Shown here: positions 63,893 through 64,000 of the stretch, piece after piece | Numbering within the stretch: the stretch's first letter is position 1 | Layout: each line of letters opens with the position of its first letter | NCBI RefSeq assembly: GCF_000691225.1 | Contig: NZ_JMSZ01000016.1 | Span: 248,001-312,000 of the forward strand | DNA length: 64,000 nucleotides | Reading direction: 5' to 3' | Source of the DNA: Nitrincola lacisaponensis | GTDB taxonomy: Bacteria; Pseudomonadota; Gammaproteobacteria; Pseudomonadales; Balneatricaceae | The notes under the pieces: model-generated | Database searches by the model: none | Told to the model about the DNA's origin: nothing | Seen by the model: the letters and a program-made list of their open reading frames with translations, nothing else | Position numbers and translations under genes: made by a program

Positions 63893-64000
63893 ATGCTAAT
63901 ACGAACTTTCAGTCGCACTGTGTTATTGCTTTTGTTGAGCCTGCTGATCTTTGTACAGGTACAGGCATCGATGATCCCGGCACCGCCACAGATCGCCGCG
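63893..64000 (+). CDS. dacA: D-alanyl-D-alanine carboxypeptidase (PBP5 type), 3' end outside window
   Basis: Only the first 36 codons are inside the window. They encode a signal peptide (MLIRTFSRTVLLLLLSLLIF, ending near VQA) and the mature start MIPAPPQIAA, which is typical of DacA. Position after mrdA-rodA-rlpA is the same as in E. coli. The catalytic region lies beyond the window. The 86-base gap before it shows no clear promoter or terminator. Confidence 0.85.
   Translation, partial: MLIRTFSRTVLLLLLSLLIFVQVQASMIPAPPQIAA

Overview
The window is a continuous piece of gammaproteobacterial chromosome, densely packed with housekeeping genes. It most resembles the marine Oceanospirillales/Pseudomonadales side of the class. 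Supporting syntenies are rpsP-rimM-trmD-rplS followed by xerD-dsbC-hom-thrC-recJ, nudF-yqiB-cpdA-yqiA-parE, corB-ypjD next to ffh, and proA-nadD-rsfS-rlmH-mrdA-rodA-rlpA-dacA. The taxon is inferred from gene order and protein character, not from a search. No rRNA, tRNA, transposon, prophage, integron or CRISPR array was seen. No gene-free stretch exceeds 300 bases.

Layout. 1-1.1 kb: the end of dapB and a stand-alone YqfO-type protein. 1.17-8.5 kb: a seven-gene V/A-type ATPase operon in the order B-D-I-K-E-DUF2764-A, a circular permutation of the usual E-DUF2764-A-B-D-I-K order. 8.5-12 kb: two Nudix hydrolases, then corB and ypjD on the minus strand. 12-15.6 kb: ffh and the rpsP ribosomal/tRNA-modification operon, closed by a strong terminator. 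15.7-23.4 kb: a membrane-anchored unknown, xerD, dsbC, hom, thrC and recJ. 23.5-27.4 kb: ahpC-ahpF, a LysE-type exporter and endonuclease IV. 27.5-34.4 kb: a Cache-GGDEF-EAL protein followed by nudF-yqiB-cpdA-yqiA-parE. 34.5-44.7 kb: accessory genes, namely two small lipoproteins (one an entericidin too short for usual ORF cut-offs), an SDR protein, a periplasmic rhodanese, a large DUF2339 membrane protein, an NTF2-like/GNAT/nitrilase operon, a MoxR-VWA pair and a zinc alcohol dehydrogenase. 44.7-52.9 kb (minus strand): a ten-gene operon with an unknown small protein, a ChaN-like protein and a variant Mrp cation/proton antiporter with three antiporter-like subunits. 53-64 kb: parC, a membrane protein with a degenerate cyclase-like domain, then proA through dacA, cut by the window end.

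How the parts fit. Two ion-handling systems are present: a V/A-ATPase whose K ring carries residues matching the known Na+ site of Enterococcus NtpK, and a variant Mrp complex. Together they suggest a cell that manages sodium actively, consistent with a marine or saline habitat (inference). The rest covers cell-wall elongation, ribosome biogenesis, topoisomerase IV (parE and parC both here), peroxide defence, threonine and proline synthesis, and cAMP and c-di-GMP signalling. The observations most worth following are the permuted V-ATPase operon with its probable Na+ site, the YtjB-like protein fused to a degenerate nucleotidyl-cyclase-like domain, and the Mrp variant in which one antiporter-like subunit lacks the key helix-5 glutamate.
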